From: Agrobacterium tumefaciens
GTDB lineage: Bacteria > Pseudomonadota > Alphaproteobacteria > Rhizobiales > Rhizobiaceae
Direction of reading: 5' to 3'
Length of the DNA: 64,000 nt
NCBI RefSeq assembly: GCF_013337285.1
Contig: NZ_SUPW01000002.1
Coordinates: 124,001 to 188,000 of the forward strand
Both the position numbers and the translations under genes were made by a program. Below the pieces are notes generated by a model that worked only from the letters and a program-made list of their open reading frames with translations, had not been told where the DNA came from and did no database searches. Positions 51,878 to 61,859 of this stretch are shown here, in pieces; position 1 is the stretch's first letter, and the number at the start of each line of letters is the position of its first letter.

Positions 51878-52372
51878 ATGCTGCGCGTTACCTCTTACCA
51901 TCCCGCCGGAACCCCTGGCGACGAGCCTTCCGGTTATGTCACGCTGGCGCATGACCAGCGGCATCTGCGCCGCAAACTGCTGCATCTGCAAAATGACGAG
52001 ATGGTGATGCTCGATCTGAAGGAAGCCGTGCTGTTTGCCCATGGCGATCTTCTCGTGGTGGAAAACGGTGATCTGATCGAGGTTCGGGCTGCGGCTGAAA
52101 AGCTGTTTGAAATCACGCCGAAGGATCGGCTTCACCTGATCGAGCTTGCCTGGCATCTGGGCAACCGGCATCTTGCCGCGCAGATCGAGGAGGAGCGTAT
52201 CCTCATCCTGCGCGACCACGTCATCCGCGCCATGCTCGAAGGTCTCGGTGCCACGGTGCGTGATGTGGAAGAGCCTTTCCAGCCGGCTCGTGGCGCCTAT
52301 CACGCCCATGGCGGCCATTCCCATGGGCATGGGCATGGGCATGACCATGGCCACCATCACGATCACGGCTGA
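51878..52372 (+). CDS. ureE: Urease accessory nickel metallochaperone UreE
   Basis: A 164-residue protein. The N-terminal domain ([28 protein letters not shown]) and the metal-binding domain ([43 protein letters not shown], with the H-x-GNRH motif) are normal. The C-terminus is a His-rich tail, [20 protein letters not shown], with about a dozen His, which can store or pass nickel. It delivers nickel to the UreD-UreF-UreG complex. ureF begins 3 bp after its stop. Confidence 0.96.
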   Translation: MLRVTSYHPAGTPGDEPSGYVTLAHDQRHLRRKLLHLQNDEMVMLDLKEAVLFAHGDLLVVENGDLIEVRAAAEKLFEITPKDRLHLIELAWHLGNRHLAAQIEEERILILRDHVIRAMLEGLGATVRDVEEPFQPARGAYHAHGGHSHGHGHGHDHGHHHDHG

Positions 52373-52375
52373 TCC

Positions 52376-53047
52376 GTGAGCGACGATCGCGGCGTTGCCG
52401 CGCTGCTGCGGCTGATGGCCTGGCTGTCGCCAGCCTTTCCGGTTGGTGGCTTTTCCTATTCCGGCGGGCTGGAAAAGGCGGTTGAGGACCGGCGTGTCTG
52501 CGATGCCGCTGAACTGGGCGGCTGGGTGGAGACGCTTTTGCGCCACGGCAGCCTGTGGAACGATGCGGTGTTTCTGGCGGAAGGCTGGCGCAGGGGCACC
52601 GATGCCGCCGCCCTGAATGAAACGGCCACCCTGGCGCGGGCGCTGGCCGGCTCGGCGGAGCGATATCGCGAAACGGTGCTCCTGGGTGATGCCTTCGTTG
52701 CCGCTGCCGGCGCATGGCCGCATGCGGTTCTGGAACTATTGCCGAAGGAGTGTCCATATCCTGTCGCCGTCGGGGCCGTGGCCGCTGCGCATGCGGTGCC
52801 GCTTCAGGAAACGCTTGCCGCTTTCGCACATGCCGGGGTCTCGCAACTGGTTTCGGCCGGCATCCGCCTCGGCGTGGCAGGCCAGAAGGATGGCGTCGCC
52901 ATTCTGGCCGCAAGCGAGGCGGTGATTGCGGAGATGGCGGCACGGGCTGCGCAATCCACGCTCGATGACCTCGGCAGCGCCACGATCCTCGCCGATACGG
53001 CGGCGATGCGCCACGAGATGCAGGGCACGCGGCTTTTCCGTTCTTGA
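52376..53047 (+). CDS. ureF: Urease accessory protein UreF
   Basis: A 223-residue all-helical chaperone that bridges UreD and UreG. UreF blocks: LMAWLSPAFPVGGFSYSGGLEKAVE, WVETLLRHGSLWNDAVFLAEGW, and the C-terminal ADTAAMRHEMQGTRLFRS. It starts with GTG at 52376, 3 bp from the ureE stop. A family-B repeat lies between ureF and ureG. Confidence 0.95.
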   Translation: MSDDRGVAALLRLMAWLSPAFPVGGFSYSGGLEKAVEDRRVCDAAELGGWVETLLRHGSLWNDAVFLAEGWRRGTDAAALNETATLARALAGSAERYRETVLLGDAFVAAAGAWPHAVLELLPKECPYPVAVGAVAAAHAVPLQETLAAFAHAGVSQLVSAGIRLGVAGQKDGVAILAASEAVIAEMAARAAQSTLDDLGSATILADTAAMRHEMQGTRLFRS

Positions 53048-53079
53048 AAGCTACGGCATTGATGGAGCGAGTGTATGCC

Positions 53080-53214
53080 GCTTGTTTCTTCTCCCCGCCG
53101 GGGAGAAGGTCGCAGCAGCGGGATGAGGGGGTAAGCTCTCGGTATATCGCTGGCGTTGCCCCCTCATCCGACCCTTCGGGCCACCTTCTCCCCGGTGGGG
53201 AGAAGAAACAGGCG
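53080..53214. repeat. Dispersed palindromic repeat, family B, copy 4 (orientation 1)
   Basis: CTTGTTTCTTCTCCCCGCCG on the left, inner GTCGCAGCAGCGGGATG, and ACCCTTCGGGCCACCTTCTC then CCCGGTGGGG on the right. One arm base differs (GGTGG for GGCGG). It splits the ureE-ureF-ureG series. Confidence 0.9.
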
Positions 53215-53296
53215 GCACGGTTCTTGCTTATCTTGAAGCGATAAGCGGAGGAGATATGGTGAGACAGGACCGAAGCATAGTGAAGGAAACACAGTC

Positions 53297-53920
<624 letters not shown>

Positions 53921-53923
53921 GCC

Positions 53924-54748
53924 ATGAATACGTCTCTTCATTTCGGCCCCTATGCCGTGTCCCGTTTTGTCGATGGCGTTTACAAGGCGCCCGTCGGCCA
54001 TCTCATCCATCGGCAGGGCGAGACGGCGCTGGCCGCGGTTCTCGACGGGCTTGAAGGCGAGACGGTGGATGTGGACGTCAATTGTTTCACGCTCTCCGGT
54101 CCTGATGGCATCTGGCTGGTCGATGCCGGTTGCGGCACGGCCTGGGGTGCCGCCTATGGCCATGCCCGCGCGGCAATGATTGCTGCCGATATCCAGCCGA
54201 CCGATGTGAGGCGTGTCATCCTCACCCATATTCACGGCGATCATGCGCTTGGCCTCATTGATGGCGACAAGCCCTATTTTCCCAATGCGGAAATATGGGT
54301 GCCAGAGGCCGATCTCGGCTTTTTCACCAGTGCGGATGCCCGCAAGAGCCTGCCGCCTGCCCGGCAGGGCGGTTTCGATCTCGCCTCCCGGCTGCTCGAT
54401 ATCTGTGGTGCCATGCTGCGGCCGATCCCCATGGGCATGATTGCCGACGACATCGAGGCGATCGCCATGCCCGGCCACACGCCGGGGCATGCCGGCTATC
54501 TCATCGGCAGCGGCGATAACCGGCTGTTATTGTGGGGTGATGTGCTGCATGTGAGCGGATTGCAGGCGGACGATCCTGCAATCGCTTTCGTTTACGATAT
54601 CGATTCCGAACTTGCCTATGCCACCCGTCTTGCGGCGCTGGCGGAGGCGGCCGATCACGGCTGGCTGGTATCCGGCGGCCATCTCGGCGGGTTTTTCCAT
54701 ATTAAACGGCAGGGCGACGGCTTCCGCTTTGTGCCGCAGCCGGGCTGA
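53924..54748 (+). CDS. MBL-fold metallo-hydrolase
   Basis: A 274-residue metallo-beta-lactamase fold protein with the di-metal motif THIHGDHALG (H-x-H-x-D-H), the third His in MPGHTPGHAGYL, the bridging Asp in LLLWGDVLH and a last His in VSGGHLGG. Lactonases, glyoxalases and many hydrolases share this pattern; the substrate is unknown. It begins 3 bp after the ureG stop, so it is the last gene of the urease transcript unless a hidden terminator exists. Confidence 0.85.
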   Translation: MNTSLHFGPYAVSRFVDGVYKAPVGHLIHRQGETALAAVLDGLEGETVDVDVNCFTLSGPDGIWLVDAGCGTAWGAAYGHARAAMIAADIQPTDVRRVILTHIHGDHALGLIDGDKPYFPNAEIWVPEADLGFFTSADARKSLPPARQGGFDLASRLLDICGAMLRPIPMGMIADDIEAIAMPGHTPGHAGYLIGSGDNRLLLWGDVLHVSGLQADDPAIAFVYDIDSELAYATRLAALAEAADHGWLVSGGHLGGFFHIKRQGDGFRFVPQPG

Positions 54749-54819
54749 TCTGCCCTTTCCGGAACGGCGAAAGGCGGGCTGCCGGCTGGCATCCCGCCCT
54801 TCTTCCTCTCCCGCTATCT

Positions 54820-55602
54820 TCAGATCTGCTTCAATGCGGCGACGTCATTGACCTGCACGATGCGGCCACGCACGGTGACGCCTGATTTTTTCAGCGCCGA
54901 GAAGGCGCGCGACAGGGCTTCCGGCGCAAGGCCGAGCTTGCCGGCAAGCAGGCTTTTCTGGAATGGCAGTCGCATCGAAAAGGATGTCGCGTCGCGCGGG
55001 CCCTGATTGATGAGATAATGGGCGACGCGTTGTGGTGCTGTCTGCAGCCGGTCGTTGGCAATGCAATCCATGGTGCCAAGCAGGCTGTTGGAAAGGCAGC
55101 GCATGACGGCCTTGGCGATTGCCGGTTCCTGGTCGATCAACGTGCGGATTCTCGCGAGCTCGAAACGCGCCACGGTGCAGCTTTCCGCCGCCTGTGCGCT
55201 GTAACGATAGCTGTCGCTGCCGAAAATCAGGCATTCGTTGAACGTATCGCCCGGACCGCTGACGCGCACATCCGCCTCGCGCCCATGCCTGTCCAGCCGG
55301 TAAAGGCGGACATAACCCGACAGAACGCAATAAAAATGCTGCGCCGCTTCGCCTTCCTTGAAGAGCACATGGCGGGCGTTGACATTGATGATGGTCGCCG
55401 CCTCCATCAGCTTCAACGCCACTGCGTCATCCGCTATCCCGATCAAGGGCGCGCGCAGCAGAATGTTCCTGTCCCTGTTGCTCAGCTTCACGGTCTTGTT
55501 CACGTCCATCCGGCTCCCGCTCAAACCTTTTGCCGGGCTGTCCGCAGCGATACGAAACCGGGGATGTTCCGTCTCTCTCACGCCTATCTGCAAAGAACTC
55601 AT
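54820..55602 (-). CDS. sinR: Crp/Fnr-family transcriptional regulator, probably SinR
   Basis: A 260-residue regulator: cyclic-nucleotide-type sensor domain (about 60-170, VNARHVLFKEGEAAQHFYCVLSGYVRLYRLDRHG) and a C-terminal winged helix whose recognition helix LAPEALSRAFSALKK has the FNR-type E-x-x-S-R pattern. It lacks the N-terminal Cys cluster of true FNR, so it is not an iron-sulfur oxygen sensor of that type. Agrobacterium SinR is a protein of this kind near the urease genes that influences surface attachment; identity is inferred from class and position. ATG 55602 has AAGGAT upstream; ATG 55509 (GGGAG) is an alternative. A perfect FNR box lies upstream. Confidence 0.72.
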   Translation of the reverse strand: MSSLQIGVRETEHPRFRIAADSPAKGLSGSRMDVNKTVKLSNRDRNILLRAPLIGIADDAVALKLMEAATIINVNARHVLFKEGEAAQHFYCVLSGYVRLYRLDRHGREADVRVSGPGDTFNECLIFGSDSYRYSAQAAESCTVARFELARIRTLIDQEPAIAKAVMRCLSNSLLGTMDCIANDRLQTAPQRVAHYLINQGPRDATSFSMRLPFQKSLLAGKLGLAPEALSRAFSALKKSGVTVRGRIVQVNDVAALKQI

Positions 55603-55666
55603 CGCATTATCCTTCGACCGGCAATTCCCGATGCGAGGGAGATTAGCAGTTCACCTGAAAAGCGAA

Positions 55667-55680
55667 TTGATTTCGATCAA
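55667..55680 (-). promoter_or_regulatory. Perfect FNR box (anaerobox) upstream of the Crp/Fnr gene
   Basis: TTGAT-TTCG-ATCAA is an exact match to the FNR/FixK consensus. A class II promoter with this box centred at about -41 would start near 55632, giving a leader of 30 bases before ATG 55602. This supports low-oxygen control and perhaps autoregulation. Confidence 0.8.
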
Positions 55681-55754
55681 ACGGGCTTTGGCAATATGGC
55701 CGGGCCATTCGTGCTCCAGACAGAAGGTTAAATATGGAGCGGGCGAGTACGGCA

Positions 55755-55882
55755 TATTTCTTCTCCCCGAGGGGGAGAAGGTCGCGGCAGCGGGATGAGG
55801 GGGCAAGCTCCCCGTAAATCTCTGCCGTTGCCCCTCATCCGACCCTTCGGGCCACCTTCTCCCCCTTGGGGAGAAGAAGCAA
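55755..55882. repeat. Dispersed palindromic repeat, family B, copy 5 (variant arms, orientation 1)
   Basis: Both arms differ from the other copies at the same inner place: CTCCCCGAGGGGGAGAAGG on the left and CCTTCTCCCCCTTGGGGAG on the right. The left arm and the reverse complement of the right match in all but one base, so the arms have changed together. It lies between the Crp/Fnr gene start and the RND pump stop. Confidence 0.9.
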
Positions 55883-55953
55883 GCGGCGACGCATTGCGCA
55901 AAATAAGAACGCCGGGCACAAGGCCCGGCGTTTCAATCTTCATTTTGCAAGCT

Positions 55954-58900
55954 TCACTCCGCAGCAAGCGGCGGCAGCCGCAATATATTGCTGCCCCTGT
56001 CGCTGGATTTGTCTCCCGAGCCCTTTTCCATGCCGGCGACGCGGGCCTCCAGCGAGGAGAGCGCCAGGCTGTTTTCGCGGGCGATCTCCGAGAGTTTCTC
56101 ATTGGAGAGAGCCTCTTCCTCCTCTTCCTTCTTGCCGACGAAGCGGCCGAAGAGGTGGGCGAGCAGGCGCGACAGGTCGTCCATGATCAGGAAGAAGGCC
56201 GGAACCACGATCAGCGACAGCACGGTCGAGACGATGATGCCGCCGATGACCGCGATTGCCATAGGCGCGCGGAACGAGCCGCCTTCGCCGACGCCGAGTG
56301 CCGAGGGCAGCATGCCCGCCGACATGGCGATGGAGGTCATGATGATCGGGCGGGCGCGCTTGCGACCGGCCTCGATCATGGCTTGCACCCGTTCCATGCC
56401 GTGACGGCGCATTTCGATGGCGAAGTCTACCAGGAGGATGGCGTTCTTTGTCACGATGCCCATCAGCATCAGGATACCGATGAGAACCGGCATGGACAGC
56501 GCGTTCTGGGTGATGATGAGCGCGACGGCCACGCCGCCGATGGCGAGCGGCAGTGAGAACAGGATGGTGAAGGGCTGGATGACATCCTTAAACAGCAGGA
56601 TGAGCACCACCAGCACCAGCAGCAGGCCGAGCAGCATGGCGTTAACGAAGCCCTGCTGCATTTCACCCTGCACCTTGGCGTCGCCGCTTTCCGCCAGGCG
56701 GACGCTTGCCGGCAGTTTGGTTTCCGCCACGATCCGCTTGAACTCGGCCGTCGATGTATCGAGCGCCGTGCCGAACGGCACGTCGGAGCCGATGGAGACG
56801 ACGCGGTTGCGGTCGTTGCGCTTGATCGAGCTTGGACCTTCCGAATAGTCGATATCGGCAACGCTGTAGAGCGGCACCAGCGACCCGGATGCGGTCTTGA
56901 TCTTCAGGGCGCGGATGGTGGCGAGATCGCGGCGGGTATCGATGGACGCCTGTACGCGGATCGGAATCTGCCGGTCATCGAGCGAGATCTTCGTCAGCAG
57001 CGCATCGATATCACCGATGGTGGCGACGCGAACCGTCTGCGAAATCTGCTGCGGCGTGATGCCGAGGCGGGCGATTTCATCCTTGCGCGGGCGGATCTGC
57101 AATTCCGGACGCGGCAAGGCGCCTTCCGAGCTGACATTGGCGAGGATGGGCGAGGCGCGCAGGCGGCTTTCGAGAATGCCGACGGCGTCGTTCAGGTCCT
57201 TCTCGTTCGACGACAGGAAGTTGAAGCTCAGCTCGCGTTCCGCACGGTCGTTCAGCTTGATGATGCGCACATCCGGAATGGTGCGGACCTTGGCGAAGAT
57301 ATCCCGTTCCACATCCCATTGCGGTCGGATGCGGCCCTTTTCTTCCACCTTCGGAAGATATTGGCCGATGAGCGGAATGGAGCCCAGCCCCTTGTTGACC
57401 AGCACCTTCAGCAGCGAATGGTCGATATGCTGGAGGATGACGTTGACGGTGGCGCGGCGAAGTTCCAGATCGCCCTTGGGCGACGCGCCGCCGAGAATGA
57501 AGACGCTTTCCACGCCGTTGATGTCACGGATGGCATGGTAGATCTCGGTCGTCGTCCGGTCGGTTTCATCCAGCGTCGCATTGGGCGGCAGTTCCACCGA
57601 AAGCGTCACACGCGAGGCGTCGTCCGGCGGCAGGAAGCTGCCCGGAACGCCGGCGAGAAGAATGACGGAGGCGACGAGGAAGCCGATGGCGCCGATGAGC
57701 GTCAGGTAACGCGCCCACCATTTGCGGGTGGTGGCGGAAACCATGCGCGTATAGGCCTTCATCAGGCGGCCGTCATTGTCGTGATGGTCGTCCATCGCGT
57801 CTTCGGCACGCATCAGATAGGCCGCCATCAGTGGCGTGATGAGGCGGGCCACCGCCAGCGAGAAGAACACCGAGAAGGCAACCGTCAGACCGAACTGGAT
57901 GAAGTACTGACCGGGAATGCCGGGCATGAACGACACCGGCACGAAGACGGCGATGATGGTGAAGCTGGTGGCGATGACGGCGAGGCCGATTTCGTCGGCG
58001 GCCTCCAGTGCTGCCCGATACGGCGTCTTGCCCATCTTGATATGGCGGGCGATGTTCTCGATTTCCACGATGGCGTCGTCCACGAGAATACCCGTGGCGA
58101 GCGTCAAGGCCAGGAAGCTGACGAGGTTGAGAGAAAAGCCCATCAGGTCCATGATCCAGAAGGTCGGGATCGCGGAAAGCGGTAGCGCCACGGCGGCAAT
58201 CAGCGTGGCGCGCCAGTTCCTGAGGAACAGCAGGACGACGATGATGGCGAGGATGGCGCCCTCGATCAGCGTATCCAGCGCCGCCTTGTAGTTGCCATAG
58301 GTGAAATAGACGGCGTCATCGACCATCTGGATCGAGACTTCCGGATGATCCTTGCGGACCTTTTCGAGGCTTTCCGCCACGGTTTCGGCGACCGAAACCT
58401 CGCTTGCGCCCTTGGACCGGAACACTGAGAAGGTGACGGCGGGGTTGCCGTTGAACCGTGAGAAGGATTTCTGCTCCTGATAGGTGTCGGCCACCGTACC
58501 CAGTTCGGAAAGCTTGACGAAGCGGCCGTTGGAGAGCGCGATGGTGGTGTTGGCAAGTTGCGTCACGTCGCGCGTATCGCCGAGCGTGCGGATCGTCTGC
58601 TCATTGCCGCCGATCTGGCCGCGGCCGGAACCGAGATCGATGTTGGTGCCGCGCAGCTGGCTGTTCACCTCGCTTGCGGTAATGCCATAGGCATCGAGCT
58701 TTTCGGGGCTGAGCGACACGCGCACTTCGCGGTCCGCACCACCGTAACGGTCGACCTTGCCGATGCCGGACTGACCCTGCAGCGAGCGCTTGATCGTGTC
58801 GTCGACGAACCAGGACAGTTCTTCGAGTGTCATGTTCGGCGAAGAAACGGCAAAGGTCTGGATCGCCTGGCCTTCGACGTCGATCTTGCTGACGACAGGC

Positions 58901-59274
58901 ACTTCGATGTCAGCCGGCAGATCGCTGCGGATCTTGTCGATGGCGTCTTTCGTGTCCTGAACCGCTTCTTCGGTCGGCTTTTCGATGCGGAAGACGACTG
59001 TTGTCGTCGACTGGCCGTCGACCACGGTGGACTGGATTTCATCGACGCCGCTGATCGCGGCGACGGCGTCTTCGATTTCCTTCGTCACCTGCATTTCCAG
59101 CTCGGAGGGCGAAGCGCCGCTCTGGGTCACGGTGACGGCAACGACGGGAACGTCGATATTCGGAAAACGGGTGATCGGCAGGGTCTTGAAGGCCTGCATG
59201 CCGAGGATCATCAAAAGCGCGAAGCCGAGAAGCGGCGCAATCGGGTTACGGATTGACCATGCGGAGAAGTTCAT
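55954..59274 (-). CDS. RND efflux transporter permease (AcrB/MexB superfamily)
   Basis: An 1106-residue inner-membrane proton-driven pump. It starts MNFSAWSIRNPIAPLLGFAL (first membrane segment), with the porter loop SGASPSELEMQVTKEIEDAV, the conserved TM4 acidic motif LATGILVDDAIVEIENI, and the second-half GIVTKNAILLVDFAIEMR. Twelve membrane segments and two large periplasmic loops are present. The C-terminal 70 residues are an unusual charged tail (GKKEEEEEALSNEKL). It forms an operon with the adaptor encoded just upstream; no outer-membrane partner gene is present, so it may use a TolC encoded elsewhere. Confidence 0.93.
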   Translation of the reverse strand: MNFSAWSIRNPIAPLLGFALLMILGMQAFKTLPITRFPNIDVPVVAVTVTQSGASPSELEMQVTKEIEDAVAAISGVDEIQSTVVDGQSTTTVVFRIEKPTEEAVQDTKDAIDKIRSDLPADIEVPVVSKIDVEGQAIQTFAVSSPNMTLEELSWFVDDTIKRSLQGQSGIGKVDRYGGADREVRVSLSPEKLDAYGITASEVNSQLRGTNIDLGSGRGQIGGNEQTIRTLGDTRDVTQLANTTIALSNGRFVKLSELGTVADTYQEQKSFSRFNGNPAVTFSVFRSKGASEVSVAETVAESLEKVRKDHPEVSIQMVDDAVYFTYGNYKAALDTLIEGAILAIIVVLLFLRNWRATLIAAVALPLSAIPTFWIMDLMGFSLNLVSFLALTLATGILVDDAIVEIENIARHIKMGKTPYRAALEAADEIGLAVIATSFTIIAVFVPVSFMPGIPGQYFIQFGLTVAFSVFFSLAVARLITPLMAAYLMRAEDAMDDHHDNDGRLMKAYTRMVSATTRKWWARYLTLIGAIGFLVASVILLAGVPGSFLPPDDASRVTLSVELPPNATLDETDRTTTEIYHAIRDINGVESVFILGGASPKGDLELRRATVNVILQHIDHSLLKVLVNKGLGSIPLIGQYLPKVEEKGRIRPQWDVERDIFAKVRTIPDVRIIKLNDRAERELSFNFLSSNEKDLNDAVGILESRLRASPILANVSSEGALPRPELQIRPRKDEIARLGITPQQISQTVRVATIGDIDALLTKISLDDRQIPIRVQASIDTRRDLATIRALKIKTASGSLVPLYSVADIDYSEGPSSIKRNDRNRVVSIGSDVPFGTALDTSTAEFKRIVAETKLPASVRLAESGDAKVQGEMQQGFVNAMLLGLLLVLVVLILLFKDVIQPFTILFSLPLAIGGVAVALIITQNALSMPVLIGILMLMGIVTKNAILLVDFAIEMRRHGMERVQAMIEAGRKRARPIIMTSIAMSAGMLPSALGVGEGGSFRAPMAIAVIGGIIVSTVLSLIVVPAFFLIMDDLSRLLAHLFGRFVGKKEEEEEALSNEKLSEIARENSLALSSLEARVAGMEKGSGDKSSDRGSNILRLPPLAAE

Positions 59275-59287
59275 TTCATTCCCTCAG

Positions 59288-60481
59288 TCAGTTGGACGCA
59301 GCCGTCTGGGCCTCGACCGGTCGGATCCGGTCACCATCACGCACGAATGCTCCAGCTTTCTCGACAACCTTGTCTCCAGCGGTAAGGCCGCTGACAATTT
59401 CGATAAAACCGCTGTCTTCTATGCCGGTCTCGATCTTCACCTGCTTGACGACGTCGCCTTCCACCTTGCGGGTGGTCGAGCCTTCGCGTCCGGAGGTGAC
59501 GGCCGATAGCGGCAGGGCAAGCGCGTTCGTCTCTTCGACGATGATCTCGGCGCTGGCATACATGCCGGATCGTGCCGGGCTGTTTTCCGGCAGCACCACA
59601 TGCACGGAGCCGAGGCGCGTCGTCGGATCGACGGTCGGCGACACGAGGCGCACCTTGCCCTCTATTTTCTGGGCTCCGCCGGCAACCGTCAAATAGGCTT
59701 TCTGGCCGGCCTTGACCTTCTGGATATCGGTTTCGGAAAGATCGGCGACGAGTTCGATGGCGCCATCCTTGATGACGGTGAAAAGCGGGTTGCCGGAGCC
59801 GCTGGCAATGGCCCCGACCTTGGCGTTCTTGGCGGAGACGATGCCGGCCACGGGGGTTTTCACGCCCGTGCGCGTCAGCTTCAGATCGATGTCGTCGATC
59901 TGCGCGTCAACGACCTTGATATCTGCTTCGCCAGCGGAAACGGCCTGTTTGGCGGCCTCGAGCCGGGCCTGCGCCACCTGAGCGGCGGCCTCGGTCTTTT
60001 CCGTCTCGGAGACGGAACCGGAGCCGCTCTGGCCGAGCTTGGCGGCCCGGTCTCGCTGGCGGATAGCGTCGTTGAGATTGGCCTGCGCTTCCAGAACCTG
60101 CGCCTTCGACTGGGTGACGGAGGCTTCGGCCTTGGCCTTGTTGGCCTCAAGCTGGCTCTTCTGCAGCACAAGGCTGTCGGAGGAGAGCACGGCCAGAACC
60201 GCATTGGCTTCCACCCGGTCGCCGATATCGGCATTCAGCGTATCGATCGACAGGCCGTCAACCAGCGGCTGGACGTAAATCTCGTCCACGGGGCGGATCG
60301 TGCCTGTCGCGATGATGCGGTCAACGAGATCGCGTTTTGCGGCGTGCGCCACGATGATGGAGGGCAGGTTCTGCTGTTTGGCCGGTGCCTGCGCTTCGCC
60401 TTCGGCGGCAGCCGAAAAAGGCAGTGCCGTTGCGGAAAGAAGGAGTAAAACAAAGCGGTTGAAGGTAAATTTATGCTGCAT
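59288..60481 (-). CDS. RND efflux periplasmic adaptor (membrane fusion protein)
   Basis: A 397-residue HlyD/AcrA-type protein: signal peptide (FNRFVLLLLSATALPFSAAA), barrel-sandwich first half VQPLVDGLSIDTLNADIGDRVEAN, a coiled-coil hairpin (about 115-205, Gln/Ala/Lys-rich), second lipoyl half TRTGVKTPVAGIVSAKNAKVGA, and beta-barrel and membrane-proximal domains. It links the RND pump to an outer-membrane channel. There is no lipobox. ATG 60481 is preferred over an in-frame TTG at 60499. The permease gene begins 13 bp after its stop. Confidence 0.9.
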   Translation of the reverse strand: MQHKFTFNRFVLLLLSATALPFSAAAEGEAQAPAKQQNLPSIIVAHAAKRDLVDRIIATGTIRPVDEIYVQPLVDGLSIDTLNADIGDRVEANAVLAVLSSDSLVLQKSQLEANKAKAEASVTQSKAQVLEAQANLNDAIRQRDRAAKLGQSGSGSVSETEKTEAAAQVAQARLEAAKQAVSAGEADIKVVDAQIDDIDLKLTRTGVKTPVAGIVSAKNAKVGAIASGSGNPLFTVIKDGAIELVADLSETDIQKVKAGQKAYLTVAGGAQKIEGKVRLVSPTVDPTTRLGSVHVVLPENSPARSGMYASAEIIVEETNALALPLSAVTSGREGSTTRKVEGDVVKQVKIETGIEDSGFIEIVSGLTAGDKVVEKAGAFVRDGDRIRPVEAQTAASN

Positions 60482-60790
60482 GTGTCTTGGCTCGCGCAAT
60501 ATCCGATCGCATGTCCTGCAGCCGTAAGGCGTGTTTTAATAGGTCATGCGATAGCGAATGTGAAACAAGGGATCACAATACTTCCTTTTCGATCCTCCCG
60601 ATTCAAACGCCCCTCAACGCGAACCTTAAGCACATTGCCCTTGTGCTTTTTCTACAAGATCAAATTTGGCAGTCTTGTGGGGCGGACTCTAATTGTTGTT
60701 GTCGTGCAAATCAATCCGCATAGCCACGATGGTTGATATACATTTTTGTATAGGTCTGGATATTGTAATTGGTCAAATAGGTTACCAGTG
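60482..60790. other. Leader of the RND operon with no gene
   Basis: A gap of about 310 bp between the adaptor start and the terminator of the ABC transporter unit. It is AT-richer than the genes around it and should hold the pump promoter. Short ORFs here have no support. I see no clear TetR-type palindrome and no divergent regulator gene. Confidence 0.4.
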
Positions 60791-60822
60791 AAAAAAGAAA
60801 CGCGCGGACAGGGCCGCGCGTT
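60791..60822 (-). terminator. Rho-independent terminator of the NMT1-type ABC operon
   Basis: Read leftwards, AACGCGCGG and CCGCGCGTT pair around a six-base loop and are followed by TCTTTTTT. It lies about 24 bp beyond the binding-protein stop codon. Confidence 0.9.
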
Positions 60823-60845
60823 CCATGCTTTCGGGTTCGATTTGG

Positions 60846-61838
60846 CTATTTCAGCGCCGCATCGGTGATTTCGGTGGTGTAAGCGCCGGAGGGTTCCTTG
60901 GTGATGACAGGATCGGACCCGCCGCCAAGCAGGGTTTTGACGGTGCGATCATAATCCGCCTTGTCGAGCGCGCCTTTCGAACCGGCAGTCAGCTTTGCCA
61001 CTTCGCCCATCATCCGCTTCTGGTGCTTTTCGGTCTGGGCGCCGGAGGCGTCGTTTTCGAGAACGATACCGGCGGCATCGTCAGGGTTTTCTTCCGCCCA
61101 TTTCCAGCCCTTCATCGAGGCACGGACGAATTTGACCATGTCCTCCTTGAATTTGGCGTCCTTCAGCTTGTCTTCGAGAACGTAGAGCCCGTCTTCCAGC
61201 GTCGCCACGCCTTCATCTTCATATTTGAAGGTGACGAGGTCTTCCGGCTTGATGCCGGCGTCGAGGACTTGCCCGTATTCATTGTAGGTCATGGTGGAAA
61301 TGCAGGCGGCCTGCTTTTGCAACAGCGGATCGACGTTGAAGCCCTGCTTGAGAACGGTGACGCCATCAGCCCCGCCGGTGGTCGGGATTTTCAGGTGCGC
61401 CATCCATGACAGGAACGGATATTCATTGCCGAAGAACCAGACGCCGAGCGTCTTGCCCTTAAAGTCGTCGGGCTTGGTGATGCCGGTTTCCTTGAGGCAG
61501 GTGAGCATCATGCCAGAGGATTTGAACGGCTGGGCGATGTTGACCAGCGGCACGCCCTTTTCACGGGTGGCGAGTGCGGATGGCAACCAGTCGACGATCA
61601 CGTCAGCACCGCCACCGGCCAGAACCTGTGCCGGCGCAATATCCGGACCGCCCGGCTTGATGTCGACATCAAGCCCTTCGGCTTCGTAGAAGCCCTTGTC
61701 CTTGGCGACGTAATAACCGGCAAATTGCGCCTGGGTCACCCATTTCAGCTGCAGGGTCACCTTGTCGGCGGCCTGCGCATTCATCGCCGTCATCAGTGAC
61801 GCGCCGGTCAGAAGCATGGATGCAAGTTTCATTTTCAT
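60846..61838 (-). CDS. ABC transporter substrate-binding protein (NMT1/THI5-like)
   Basis: A 330-residue periplasmic protein: signal peptide MKMKLASMLLTGASLMTAMNAQA; then VTLQLKWVTQAQFAGYYVAKDKGFYEAEGLDVDIKPGGPD, the start typical of NMT1/ThiY-like proteins that bind pyrimidines, thiamine precursors or related ring compounds. QKQAACISTMTYNEYGQVLDAG forms the ligand-side loop. It is the last gene of an operon with two permeases and an ATPase. The substrate is not determined; pyrimidine- or hydantoin-like compounds are the best guess. Confidence 0.85.
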   Translation of the reverse strand: MKMKLASMLLTGASLMTAMNAQAADKVTLQLKWVTQAQFAGYYVAKDKGFYEAEGLDVDIKPGGPDIAPAQVLAGGGADVIVDWLPSALATREKGVPLVNIAQPFKSSGMMLTCLKETGITKPDDFKGKTLGVWFFGNEYPFLSWMAHLKIPTTGGADGVTVLKQGFNVDPLLQKQAACISTMTYNEYGQVLDAGIKPEDLVTFKYEDEGVATLEDGLYVLEDKLKDAKFKEDMVKFVRASMKGWKWAEENPDDAAGIVLENDASGAQTEKHQKRMMGEVAKLTAGSKGALDKADYDRTVKTLLGGGSDPVITKEPSGAYTTEITDAALK

Positions 61839-61859
61839 CGCTGTTCCCTTTTTCGTTAT

